Assembly: GCF_030435805.1 (NCBI RefSeq) | Contig: NC_081307.1 | Coordinates: 12,382,501-12,446,500, forward strand | Reading direction: 5' to 3' | Source of the DNA: Mustela lutreola | Taxonomy: Eukaryota > Chordata > Mammalia > Carnivora > Mustelidae | Length of the DNA stretch: 64,000 nt | Shown here: positions 44,228-54,230 of the stretch, piece after piece | How positions within the stretch are numbered: the stretch's first letter is position 1 | Layout: every line of letters starts with the position of its first letter | The notes under the pieces: model-generated | The model's input: only the letters and a program-made list of their open reading frames with translations | The model's database searches: none | Told to the model about the DNA's origin: nothing | Program-made: the position numbers and the translations under genes

Positions 44228-44405
44228 TTTAAGGGAAGCCTGGGTGGCTCAGTGGGTTAAAGCCTCTGGCTTTGGCTCAGATCATGATCCCAGAGTCCTG
44301 GAATCGAGCCCCACATGGGGCTTTCTGCTCAGCAGGGAGTCTGCTTCTCTCTCTCTCTGCCTGCTTGTGATCTCTGTCAAAATAAATGAAGTCTTTTAAA
44401 AAAAT
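44228..44405 (+). repeat. CAN-SINE, + orientation, at the same target site
   Basis: Follows the second copy of the duplication directly and ends at a third copy, 'aaaaattagactatt' (44406-44420). Its head 'gggaagcctgggtggctcag' and CT tract are more diverged than in the neighbour. Confidence 0.94.
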
Positions 44406-44454
44406 AAAAATTAGACTATTAAAAAAAAAATTAAAGATTTTTTTTGGCCAGAGG

Positions 44455-44663
44455 CAACAGGGCAACTCAGATGGTTAAGTGTCTGACTCTTAATCTAGGC
44501 TAAGGTCATGAGCTGGAGACTGGGGAGGAGCCCATGTTGGGTTCCCTGCTGCTTCACAGGGAGGGAGTTCGCTTCTCTCCCTCTCCCTCTGCCCCTTCCC
44601 TGACTCACGCAAGTACGCACACCTATGCTCTCTCTCTTATTCTCTCTAAAATAAATAAATCTT
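44455..44663 (+). repeat. CAN-SINE, + orientation, old subtype
   Basis: 'caacagggcaactcagatgg' head and 'aagtacgcacacctatgctc' before the tail mark an older, diverged subfamily. Its tail 'ctaaaataaataaatctt' became the landing site for the next two insertions. Confidence 0.88.
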
Positions 44664-44852
44664 TTTTTTAAGATTTATTTATTTGACAGATAACAAGTAG
44701 GCAGACAGGCAGGCAGAGAGGGGGTGGGAAGCAGGCTCCCTGCTGAGCAGAGAACCCGATGTGGGGGATGCGGGGCTTGATCCCAGGACTCTGAGATCAT
44801 GACCTGAGCTGAAGGCAGAGGCTTAACCCACTGAGCCACCCAGGCACCCCCC
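44664..44852 (-). repeat. CAN-SINE, - orientation, inserted in an older SINE tail
   Basis: Runs from 'aagatttatttatttgacag' to 'gccacccaggcacccc', followed by a fresh copy of 'ctaaaataaatctt'. Confidence 0.93.
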
Positions 44853-44863
44853 TAAAATAAATC

Positions 44864-45054
44864 TTTTTTTTTTTTTTTAAGATTTTATTTATTTATTTGA
44901 TAGAGATCACAAGTAGGCAGAGAGGCAGGGAGAGAGAGGGGAGGCAGGCTCCCTGCTGAGCAGAGAGCCCAATGCCCGGCTCTCTTCCAGGATCCTGGGA
45001 TCATGACCTGAGCCAAAGGCAGAGGCTTAACCCACTGAGCCACCCAGGCAACAC
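44864..45054 (-). repeat. CAN-SINE, - orientation, second insertion at the same tail
   Basis: Ends 'gccacccaggcaacac', followed by a third copy of 'ctaaaataaatctt' near 45056. Confidence 0.93.
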
Positions 45055-46589
45055 CCTAAAATAAATCTTAAAAAAAAAAAAAAAAGCCTCCCTTTGGCAA
45101 GAGATAGAACAATTTGAGTGTGAAAATAATAATAGAATGAAACTCATCAAATCTATAAAATTCCTTGAGATCCTATGAAACTAACAACAGCAAAATACCA
45201 GGTTTCCACTGAAGGATCCTAGAGCACTAAACTCATTCTAAAACTTGGCAAGAGGAAGAATCAAGCCTTTTCTGTATTCCTGTACAAACTGTATTGAACT
45301 ATCAGAGGAAAGATTGGTAGTGAGGGAACTTTAATGCAGATGGCACTCTCCCCAGTGAAAGTGGGAAATCACCAGGTGCCTTCAGTGACAGAATCAGAAG
45401 CACACAGCCCTGCCCCCGAGGCTGATCCCACACTTCACCCTGCCTCTCTGTCTGACAATCTCACTATAGGAAATAGGGGAGACAGAGGGGAAAATTTAAT
45501 GACAGCAAGAAGCAGCAATCCGCCAAATCCAGAGCTTTGGTCCTTTTTACACAGACACGTGGTCTTGTTTCTTCAATGACATTTTCAAAAACAGAGGAGA
45601 GCTGTTCCATAGCTTTCAAACCTCAGGAGAGAGCCAGAGGAGCAAGCATCCCATAAGAAATTTCTAAGCGAGACAGGTGGGGAGAGAGAGAGGCAACACG
45701 GGTGGGTTTGTTATTTGGGTTTCTGTCTTCAGACGTTTGCTGCGCAGAGGGGCATGGCGTCAGGGAGAATGTTCGAACAGTGGAACGGAGTGAGCCCTTT
45801 GGGGCACCAGTGGGAATGATTAGGGCACAGGAAGGGAATGCCATTGGAATGAGGTACTCAAAGACACACAGTCAGCAGGAGCCCAGTCCCTGTGGAAGGA
45901 ACAGCCTCTGGGTAAGAGGGGCTTAGATCATACGCCGTCCTAATAAAAAACATGTGTAGAAATATGAAGCTGACAGCACAGATATGAAAAAGAAGCTAAG
46001 AGAACCTAGACATTTAGGAGGGAGAAAGGTGTCCTGGAGATGTGGATTTACAGCACAGTGAGACCTGACTCCTTGAGTCAAATTTTCAACGTGGCTCTGA
46101 CTTTCATTATTCTGGTGGGTATTCTATGTTTACAAGATTCTTTTGTTTATAGCTCTCTTTACTACGCTGCTTCAAAGAATTCTGGTTCATTAAAAGCCGT
46201 TCGGAGCTTACCCTACAAATCCTACAAACATGAGAACCTTCCAAATAATTAGTATACTCTTTTCACCCAAACCAGCCTTCGTTATGTTAAATCTTTTGTA
46301 GCCTCGCAGGCAAAAGGATATAGTGGTCACCTCATTCTCTGTAGGCATTCAGGGGTTGTAAATATTGGACTCTCATTTTTCCAGTTGGCCCGTAATCAGA
46401 AAAGTGGCTTTGCTGCAAAGCAGTAATTACCTTCCAGTGTGTTCTCAATTCTATTATTAACCATGCCGAGACCACGTGAACCCTGAAAGACAGAGCTGCA
46501 AAGACTGTCTTGCTCTAAACACGTCAGTTTTTACTCTTCAGAGAAGGGAAGGGAGCAAACACTTGTTTTTTACTTCCCCTCATTTTTTA

Positions 46590-46768
46590 AAAAAAATTTT
46601 TATTTGGCAGAGAGAGAGAGATCACAAGTAGGCAAAGAGGCAGAGAGAGAGGGGAAGCAGGCTCCCTGCTGAGCAGAGAGCCCAATGCCCGGCTCCATGC
46701 CAGGACCCTGGGATCATGACCTGAGCCGAAGGCAGAGGCTTAACCCACTGAGCCACCCCGGCGCCGCG
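46590..46768 (-). repeat. CAN-SINE, - orientation
   Basis: Duplications 'acttcccctcattttt' and 'acttccccttattttt' flank it. The end 'gccaccccggcgccgcg' is slightly altered. Confidence 0.93.
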
Positions 46769-47202
46769 ACTTCCCCTTATTTTTGTTTCCCCTGAGGAGG
46801 GAGACTTCACCTCACATCGTCAGTTGTATGGTCTCAGAAAACCTGGGAGATGCGGGCGAAAGGTTGAGCCACCAAATCTCTGGAATTTATTGCATTCTTT
46901 CATTTCTCCTTAAAGGAAATAGTTAATAAATTAATCTCCCTGGCCATCATCTCATTCATACAGAATTTTACGTGGGTACACATGGTCACATCTGTGCTTC
47001 GTAAAACGGTGTGGCCAGTCTGTTCTTTCTGTGTTTTTGTTCTGCTAAGCTCCCCAGCTTCTTCTCTCCCTCCTTTTCCCCACCTGAGCGCCCAAGGCCA
47101 TCTGTGCGGGGAAGCTGGGAGGTATCCAACCACATTTTCTCCTAACTTAGGTATTCTTTGACCCACCCCTAGGTATGTATCTACCTAGAAAGGCATGCAT
47201 TT

Positions 47203-47386
47203 AAAAATATATATATATATATTATTTATTTGAGAAAGAGCACAAGCAATGGAGCAGCAGGCAGAGAGAGAGGGGGAACAGGCTCCCCACTGAGCAGGGA
47301 GCCCGAGGCAGGCTCGATCCCAGGACCCCGGGATCATGACCTGAGCCAAAGGCAGACGCTTAACCAACTGAGCCCCCCAGGCGCCC
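47203..47386 (-). repeat. CAN-SINE, - orientation
   Basis: Perfect duplication 'aaggcatgcattt' at 47190-47202 and 47387-47399. The A-rich tail has turned into a TA microsatellite (47207-47222). Confidence 0.94.
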
Positions 47387-48024
47387 AAGGCATGCATTTT
47401 TTTTTTTTTTTAAAGCACTGTCTTATAAACAGCGGGTCACAGCATCTCTCGGATCCTATGTTCACCATTGCACAACACCTCGTGGGGACCTCCCCCCCAG
47501 TTAGCTTCCCTTCACTTAGTAAATGGCAGGAGAGTTCCCCAGCGTGGAGGGGCCACTGACGAGCCTTCGCTCTGTGTTCAGGTCTTTGCCTTATGAAGCC
47601 ACACAGTCAACCCACTTGTTTATCCTTGTGGTCTTGAAGAACCCACAGGCTTCACTAGCTAGGGTCCTCTGTGTTTGACAGAGTTTCAGGAGCACAGCTG
47701 TCGATGAATTCATTTATTCTTTGAAGAGAAGCTACCAGAATGCTCTCCAAAGACTGGAGGGAAAGGAAGGGAGAGTTAAGGAGAGGACAGCGGATGAGGA
47801 GAAAATGTTTAGTCCGTGCATTTAAATTGCAATTAAATTGTGTGGATCGAATGAGGGGCCATGTGCAATGTAATGACCAATCCAGGGGGACTGTTATTAG
47901 TTCTTCTAGAGCCTGTAGGCTCCCCCAGGTGACCATCTGGGCCTCTGTGGAGAGGGCACCCTTCATGCGGTGTGTAGTGAAAGTGACCCTCCTTGATTGT
48001 GCACATGGAGGTTTAGAAAGAGAC

Positions 48025-48200
48025 ATGAAGAGCGCGGGCTTTGGGGGTCAAACGGGCTTCACCTCAAGTCCCCACACAACCCCTTTCCACTGTGGCATCT
48101 CCGCCAAGTTGCCCAGCTTCTGGGCTTCAGTATCCTCTGCAGAATGGACAGAAGGGCGCCAGTCTCAGAAGGCGGCTGTGAGGAAAAAACGTCTGGAAGG
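48025..48200 (+). repeat. MIR relic
   Basis: 'agcgcgggctttgggggtca', 'ccaagttgcccagcttctgg' and 'gcttcagtatcctctgcaga' follow MIR order. Confidence 0.55.
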
Positions 48201-48321
48201 CCCTGGGCAGAGAGTCTGACCCTCGGGATAGGTGACCTTGTTTCTCGAAGGCCTTCTCCGCACCCACGCTCAGTGCATGCCCCAGCTGCTAAAGCCATTG
48301 TATGGGATTTTGTCTTCTCGT

Positions 48322-48521
48322 CTTTTTTTTTTTTTTTAAGATTTTATTTATTTATTTGACAGAGAGAGATCACAAGTAGGCAGAGAGGCAGGCAGAGAGA
48401 GAGGAGGAAGCAGGCTCCCTGCTGAGCAGAGAGCCGGATGTGGGGCTGGATCTCAAGACCCTGGGATCATGACCTGAGCCAAAGGCAGAGGCTTTAACCC
48501 ACGGAGCCACCCAGGCGCCCC
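48322..48521 (-). repeat. CAN-SINE, - orientation, near consensus
   Basis: Poly(T), 'gacagagagagatcacaagt', and 'gccacccaggcgcccc' at the end. Confidence 0.95.
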
Positions 48522-49548
48522 CATTTGGTTTATTCGTTCTTCAGCTGATGGACTTTGGGGTTGTTTCCATTTTTGGCTATTAGGAATAATGCTACTAAGA
48601 ACATTTGTGTCCAAGTTTTTGTATGAATGCATGTTTTTAGTTCTCTTGGCTCTACACCTGGGACCAGAATTGCTGAGTCTAACTCTGTATTACTCTATGC
48701 TTAACTTTTGGAGAAACTGTCAAACTGCTTTCCACAGCAGCTGCACCATTTACATTCCAACCACCAATGTATCTGTGTTCCAATTCTCCATAGCTTTTCC
48801 AAAATTTGTTATTTTCAGCGTTCTTGATGCTAGATATCCTTGGGAGTGTGACTCAGTCATTTTTAAAAGTATAAAGAGTTCTTGAGACTAAAAGTTTAGA
48901 GAATTGCTTTTCTGACATAAAGCTTATAAAAATAAACATAACCATGTTGTCAATCTAAAAATTAACCATCATTCCACACTGTTGTGTGACACCAGGGTAA
49001 TCAGGTTGGCCTGGACAGAGCCCATATACACCTTTGTACCCTTTAACTTTCAACATTTCCTGTTCAGATGACAAATCATATTAACACCCTAATAACGAGT
49101 CTATGTTCAAATTTCTCCCAATTGCCTTCAGTATGTCTTTTTCTAACGTATGGAGAACAAGATCTGACACTGCGTTTGGTTGAGCTGTCCTTAAGAGCTT
49201 TTCATCTTGATCAGTTCTGCCTCTGCTCCATTTCTTTCACGCTCATCGTTGATTGAAGAACTGGGTGGTTGGTGGAACTTCCCACGTCCGGATTCGGCTG
49301 CTCAAACCATTGTGGTCTTCTTTCATCTGTTTCTTTGTCCCCCATGTTTTTCGCCATTTGGTAGTTAGATCTAGAAGTTCGATTAGATGCAGGTTCAAAG
49401 TTTGTGCAAGAACATTTCGTAGACGCTGTGCACTTCCTTTAGCATTGCAACGGGAGGCATCTGTCTCGCTCAGCGATGTTAAGATAAATCAGTGGGTTTA
49501 GGGGTTTTAGCTTGCTCGCGCCATTATATGTTTCCCACCAACATACTT

Positions 49549-49661
49549 CTTTTTATTTTTGCTTTTAAGTAATCTCTATGCCCAACATGGGGCTTGAACT
49601 CACCACCCTGAGATCAAGAGCCCCATGCTCTACCCACTCACCGAGCCAGTCAGATGCCCCC
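49549..49661 (-). repeat. Short-type carnivore tRNA SINE, - orientation
   Basis: 'ttttaagtaatctctatgcc', 'aacatggggcttgaactcac' and 'gagccagtcagatgcccc' are the reverse of the short SINE type. Confidence 0.9.
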
Positions 49662-49680
49662 CTCCACCCATATTTTGTTT

Positions 49681-49873
49681 TATAAAGATTTTATTTATTT
49701 ATTTGACAGAGAGAGATCACAAGTAGAGAGAGAGGCAGGCAGAGAGTGAGAAGGGGGAAGAAGCAGGCTCCCCGCCGAGCAGAGAGCCCAATGCAGGACT
49801 ACATCCCAGGACCTGGAGACAAAGACCTGAGCTGAAGACAGGGGCTTAACCCACTCAGTCACCCAGGCGCCCC
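49681..49873 (-). repeat. CAN-SINE, - orientation
   Basis: Duplications 'ctccacccatattttgt' and 'ctctacccatacttttaa' flank it. Ends 'tcacccaggcgcccc'. Confidence 0.94.
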
Positions 49874-50787
49874 TCTACCCATACTTTTAATAGCGTGGCT
49901 GTTAAGGCTGTTGCTGCCTTATTGCAGGGTTTTTTTTTTTTTTTTTTTTTTTTACAAGCTGTGAAGAGTGACGCTGTAATTCCAACTGTTCTGTTGCATT
50001 TATCTTCCTTACACACTATTTGGGTATCCTGAAATGATAGCAGAAAAAATGCTTGATTTTTTTCCCTCTTATTTACCGATTTTCCAACAAGTAGTTCCTT
50101 AGGTGATACAAGAGCAAACAATGAGGGATTTAAAAAAAATATTACTATGCATTCATGGGTTTGTATACATTTGATATATTTCAATCAGTCCGTTGTTATT
50201 CATTCATCAGCCCAAACTGTTGCATCTTTAGTCACAGGGCGCCCCTTTATCTTGGCTCTTGGGCTCTTTTGACATAACCTCAGAAGTAAGTGATAGCTAC
50301 CTTATTCTGGGGCGTAACAAAATGCCACAGGCTCATCTTACACAATCCCTGCCCCAGTTTTGAGAGCCGTCATCTCCTAAAGGGGTCTTTGTTTCTCTTA
50401 GTGGGCAATGGCATTTAGATGATGAGTTGGGACACTAGGGTTGCTCATAGCCACTGGACTGCCATTACTTCTTGGCCTTTTCAGTGGACACAGCTAACAC
50501 AGATGTGATTTGTAGAAAGAGAAAAATTGATCGTGACCCATACTACCACTGCTGGTTCAAATTTTCCATTATGTAACTTACCCCTAACATCATTGATCTA
50601 AGACTTGTATCTCTTCGTCTTTCACTGAAGACCTTGGCATCTAATGATATCAATTCAATGACTTATTTCCTATTTTACTTACACGTATAGATGTGAAATA
50701 CAAATGCATGCAATAACAGCTAGACAACAATTCCAGGATTATTACTAACAAATACTATTATTAAGTGCAGCTTGATTTTTTGCCATG

Positions 50788-50981
50788 TTTTAAAAAAGAT
50801 TTTATTTATTTATTTGACAGACACAGATATGGTGAGAGAGGGAACACAGCAGGGGGAGTGGGAGAGGGAGAAGCAGGCTTCCCAAGGAGCAGGAAGCCCG
50901 ATATGCGGCTTGATCCCAGGACTTTGGGATCGGGACCTGAGCCAAGGGCAGACACTCAACGACTGAGCCACCCAGGCGCCC
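50788..50981 (-). repeat. CAN-SINE, - orientation, older subtype
   Basis: 'gagagagggaacacagcagg' in the GA tract marks the older subfamily. Ends 'gccacccaggcgcccc'. A poly(T) run of about 21 follows. Confidence 0.92.
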
Positions 50982-51193
50982 CAACTTTGCTGTTTTTTTT
51001 TTTTTTTTTTTTTAAATCCTGAGGATGTGTCACACAAAAGATACATAGTCCAAATAATGACTTTTAAAGTCAATTACTTATTTTTCCAGGTAGTTATGTC
51101 AAGTAACTCCTGATACACTTTGAATAGTGGCTTTTTTTTTTTTTCTTTTGAGAAATGCTTTGTTATTTTCTTAAAAAAAAATAATAATAATCA

Positions 51194-51383
51194 GGGCACC
51201 TGGGTGGCTTAGTCGTTAAGCATCTGCTTTTGGCTCAGGTCACGATCCCAGGATCCTGGGTTAGGGTTCAGGCTCCTTGCTCAACAGGGAGCCTGCATCT
51301 CCCTCTCCCACTCCCCCTGCTTGTGTCCCTGCTCTTGCTTTGTCTCTCTGTTAAATAAATAAATAAAACCTTAAAAAAAAAAA
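51194..51383 (+). repeat. CAN-SINE, + orientation, older subtype
   Basis: Head 'gggcacctgggtggcttagt', CT tract with 'ccccctgcttgtgtccctgc', and an 'aaataaataaataaaacctt' tail. Confidence 0.92.
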
Positions 51384-51744
51384 TCATGTAAGCCATTTAT
51401 ATGATTCCAAAGTCAAACTATAAAACACAGTATATGAAAATAAGCCTGGCTTCCACTCCCATTCCCTTCATTCTGTTTTTTCCTTCTATGTGACCATTTT
51501 TATTAGTTTGTGGTTTACACTTCCATTGCCTCTTCTTGAAAATGTAAGCAAATGCACACATCTTTGATAGAAAAAAAGGCAACATATATGTGGTCCCAGA
51601 AAAAAGGCAACATATATTTTCACTTAATGTAACCTGGAGTCCTGTGGCCTTCCACAGAGACGGGCTTCATTCTTTTGTAAAGCTGCACAGAAGTGCATTG
51701 TGTGGATGGCCGGTGGTTTATTCAGCCCATCTTCTGTGGATAGA

Positions 51745-51835
51745 CTTGTGCGTTCAACAAACATTTATTGCATGGCTAAATCGTGCCAGGCACTGGGGAT
51801 AAAGAGATGGTCTCTGGCCTCAGGAAACTCAGAGA
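51745..51835 (+). repeat. L2/MIR-type 3' end
   Basis: 'caacaaacatttattgcatg' and 'gtgccaggcactggggataa' are the usual wording of the L2-family 3' end. Confidence 0.55.
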
Positions 51836-52259
51836 GAAGAGGGGGAGACCCCTGCAATACAAGTGTTTTGCTCACAAGGCAGTGAGCTCTTGGATCCACT
51901 GAGCACAGAGGGTGCGTGGCACAGGACAGACGGGCTCACACACAGGCTGGACACAATGACACCGTTGATTGGCATCTTGCTCTCACGCGGACCTTAATAC
52001 GGGAGAATCCCCATGGGAGGAACTCTTCTTCTTCTTTTTTTTTTATTAATCAATGTTTGAAATTACTTAGAAAATCTTGAGTGCCACCAATTGGTCAGTG
52101 AAGGCAAGGCCAAATGAAAGAGGCAGAGAGGTAGGGTCCTGACCACAGAATTTCCTCAAAAGAGGAAACGTGAATTAATACATCAGCTGTGGTTTAACAA
52201 TTAACGCTGGCATTGAATTCAACGCTCACCCGAGATCGCTGTCAGCTGTGGACACATGC

Positions 52260-52400
52260 TTAAATTAACTCCTTTATTCTTAAATAACAATCCCGAGAAG
52301 TAGGGACTATCACGCCTCGCATTTTACCGCTGAAGAAATTGCGGCCCAGAGAGGTTACTGAACTCGTCCCCCAAGGGCACGCAGCGAGCGGACGAGGAAG
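52260..52400 (-). repeat. MIR relic at the edge of a CpG island
   Basis: 'cattttaccgctgaagaaat', 'gcggcccagagaggttactg' and 'cgtcccccaagggcacgcag' are reverse-complement MIR with unusually CpG-rich wording. Confidence 0.6.
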
Positions 52401-53170
52401 GGGCCACGGCAGGACAGGGCAGACAGGACACTCGCAAGCGGTGCCCTCTCCCCCAGGTGGGACAAAATTACCATGATCACCCCCTGGGGAGGAGGAACTA
52501 CTGTCGACATCTCCTTTCCCAGGCCCCCCTCCCCCCAAATCGAAAAAATCCTGCAGAGCTTTCTCTGGCCCCGAGGGACGCAGGAATCCCAAGGCCTGTA
52601 GGCGACCTGGGGGACGGGGGGTGCGGCGGCGGCCCAGCCCGCCCCGCCCGCAGCGCGGATTTGAGCAGCTGCCGTGAGCGGCGGGGTTGCCCGCCGAGGG
52701 TTCCTCCTCTGACCCCTCCAGGCGGGCACCGCGCGGGTCAACTGGACACAGCTTTACACTCAGGGAACCTGCAGCGGGGGGACAAGCAGCGACGACGTAG
52801 CATGACACGGACAAGGACAAGGGGTCGCACTCGCGGTGGCTCTCCGTCCCGCTCCGCTTCGTCTCGTCTGTCGAACAGAACCAAAGACAGGTGGTTGTGC
52901 CCCCTGCCCCCGGCTTGGACCTGCGGATCGCCTCCGCGCGCCCCGCTGTCCCGGGCTTGGACCTGCGGATCGCCACCGCGCGCCGGCTCGGTGCGGGCGC
53001 CACCTGCCGCCCAGGCCCAGTACTGCGCGGGGCTGCCCCAGAGCACCCCGTTCTCACCCGCGGGCCCGCTCGGATCACCACTCCGGGCCGCCGTCTGGGT
53101 GGGGGTCAGGTACCACAGGCCAAGTTTCCTCCCGACCCAGACATCTGACGTGCAGCAGCCTATAGCTATC
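52400..53170. promoter_or_regulatory. Orphan CpG island with a 42-bp tandem duplication
   Basis: A dense CpG island begins about 200 bases beyond the 3' end of SNORD13 and 1.1-1.8 kb upstream of the TTI2 start codon. No known protein is seen. A block beginning 'ggcttggacctgcggatcgc' at 52912 recurs at 52954 with one mismatch in the first 31 bases. Long frames are open on both strands (52260-53081 minus, 52457-53176 plus), but both look composition-driven. It may be a CpG-island promoter for an unannotated transcript or an upstream TTI2 promoter. Confidence 0.6.
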
Positions 53171-53312
53171 TGCTAAATGTAGGAAGCCGGGAGGTGGCTG
53201 AAAACCTACACCGCCCACACCTGTCTCGTACCCCGGAGAGCTAACGCTCCTTGAATAACCGACAGCGTTGCTTCCACAACTTGCAGATCAAACCTAAAAA
53301 TACCAAAACTTA

Positions 53313-53332
53313 TAACTCTTTTTCCATAGAAC
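53313..53332 (-). terminator. Weak candidate snRNA-type 3' box of SNORD13
   Basis: Read on the minus strand, 'gttctatggaaaaagag' starts 28 bases past the mature 3' end and loosely fits the 3'-box pattern GTTTN0-3AAARNNAGA. The fit and spacing are imperfect. Confidence 0.35.
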
Positions 53333-53359
53333 TCGAAAAATAGGATCCCATAAGTTCAC

Positions 53360-53464
53360 GTCAGATGGGTAATGTGCCGAGGTCGTAACAAGGTTTAAAG
53401 GGTGGCACATGTCACACAGAAGCGTGAACACCCAATCATCATGCTTATGAACTACAAAAGGATC
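53360..53464 (-). ncRNA. SNORD13: SNORD13 (U13), box C/D snoRNA, 18S rRNA acetylation guide
   Basis: The minus strand reads as U13 from 'gatccttttgtagttcat' to a terminal CTGAC, about 105 nt, the usual U13 length. Box C ATGATGA is at 53436-53442 and box D CTGA at 53361-53364. The guide is visible directly: the plus strand at 53382-53396, 'gtcgtaacaaggttt', is identical to the 3' part of 18S rRNA, so the RNA can pair with it. A second match, 'aaggatc' at the RNA's 5' end, pairs with the extreme 18S 3' end. Established role: the two pairings bracket helix 45 and direct NAT10 to make ac4C there; it does not guide 2'-O-methylation. The gene is not intronic and is divergent to TTI2, as in human. 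Pairing segments and boxes are intact, so it is probably functional rather than one of the dispersed U13 pseudogenes. Confidence 0.95.
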
Positions 53465-53506
53465 TCAGTAGAGCCACCACAAAGGGATTCTGAGGATGTC
53501 CCACTG

Positions 53507-53524
53507 ACTTTAAAGAAAGGGTGA
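53507..53524 (-). promoter_or_regulatory. Proximal sequence element (PSE) of SNORD13
   Basis: The minus strand reads TCACCCTTTCTTTAAAGT, matching the snRNA PSE consensus TCACCNTNASTNAAAAGN at nearly every fixed position. It spans -43 to -60 from the RNA 5' end, the normal place. No TATA box lies near -25, which indicates an RNA polymerase II type snRNA promoter read by SNAPc. Confidence 0.8.
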
Positions 53525-53654
53525 CAGACTTATGCTTACATATTCGGTGTCAACAGTAAAATAGTGTATACTTTTAAAACATCTTCGATATTTTTATTTT
53601 GCTTCTACTTTCGTAAATTAAAACAGAACCAAATTAGCGAGCGCATATATCTAT

Positions 53655-53662
53655 ATGCAAAT
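53655..53662. promoter_or_regulatory. Octamer (ATGCAAAT), likely distal sequence element
   Basis: A perfect POU-domain octamer lies about 191-198 bases upstream of SNORD13, where snRNA genes carry their Oct-1-bound distal element. It also lies upstream of TTI2, so it may serve both directions. Confidence 0.65.
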
Positions 53663-53699
53663 TTATCCGCCCCAACTCCACCTTTTGGTGGGAAGCTGG

Positions 53700-53903
53700 G
53701 TGTCTGTTGCTTTACGACAAGCAGGTCGTGAAATGACGGAGTGTTGCCCGCGTATCGGCGGACGCTCGCCATGTGCTTTGCGGCAGCGAGGCGGGGTGGG
53801 TCCGGATCCTAATAGGTAGAGCGGTACTGGAGGGTGTGGAGGCTCCGTTGGAGGTGCCTGTGTCATGCCTTAAGGATTTATTTTTTTAAACTCGTAGGGT
53901 TTG

Positions 53904-53935
<32 letters not shown>

Positions 53936-54161
53936 TTTAATCTTCAGGAAGGCAAGGATAATTTTTCTGCCGTTGGGAGTCTGAGCTTCTGTTACCTCCA
54001 GAGAGGCTCCTTTCGGTTTCCTCCATCTTTTCCTTTACCCGGAGTGTACTCTTGAGCGGGTTAGACTCGCACCCCCCAGCCCCCAAGTCTTGCAGTTTTA
54101 TTTGGTTTACGTTGCGTTCTTCGGGACAATTCCAGCCTCCGGGTGATCCTTTTTTCTCCAG
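53700..54161 (+). promoter_or_regulatory. TTI2: TTI2 promoter and presumed non-coding first exon
   Basis: GC-rich sequence (53720-53870) just past the SNORD13 enhancer fits a divergent CpG-type TTI2 promoter. A polypyrimidine tract and AG at 54150-54161 could be an acceptor for a short leader exon starting at 54162. A 29-base poly(T) run (53904-53932) lies between. The exon structure of the leader is inferred. Confidence 0.5.
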
Positions 54162-54230
54162 CAGATCCCCATCAGCGTCTCATCTTGGCTCTCTGGAGGA
54201 GACCGGCTCATCACTGCTGCCCGCCGAGGA

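Larger units (their letters stand above)
48525..51760 (+). repeat. Ancient L1 (L1M-type) 3' UTR relic, interrupted by SINEs
   Basis: Segments follow the 3' region of mammalian-wide L1 elements in order. Examples are 'ggggttgtttccatttttgg' near 48560, 'ttccacagcagctgcaccat' near 48730, 'ggtagttagatctagaagtt' near 49362 and 'gcattgtgtggatggccggt' near 51694. CAN-SINEs at 49549-49873, 50788-50981 and 51194-51383 interrupt it. No ORF2 coding remains. It could be more than one L1 copy end to end. Confidence 0.65.
36100..52250. other. RNF122-SNORD13/TTI2 intergenic region
   Basis: About 16 kb with no supported protein gene. It is rich in CAN-SINEs and an ancient L1 relic. Stretches 36100-37960, 39810-42320 and 45080-46580 contain no SINE and no recognisable coding sequence. 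Confidence 0.7.

Noticed and set aside
52260-53176. Long open frames on both strands (273 codons minus, 239 codons plus) in the orphan CpG island
   Set aside because: Both are explained by high GC content. Neither has a domain, a conserved start context that I can support, or a match to a known family. The plus frame's RS-like stretch is short.
53904-53932. 29-base poly(T) run as the end of a processed insertion
   Set aside because: No SINE, L1 or retrocopied sequence adjoins it and no flanking duplication is visible, so it is recorded only as a homopolymer.
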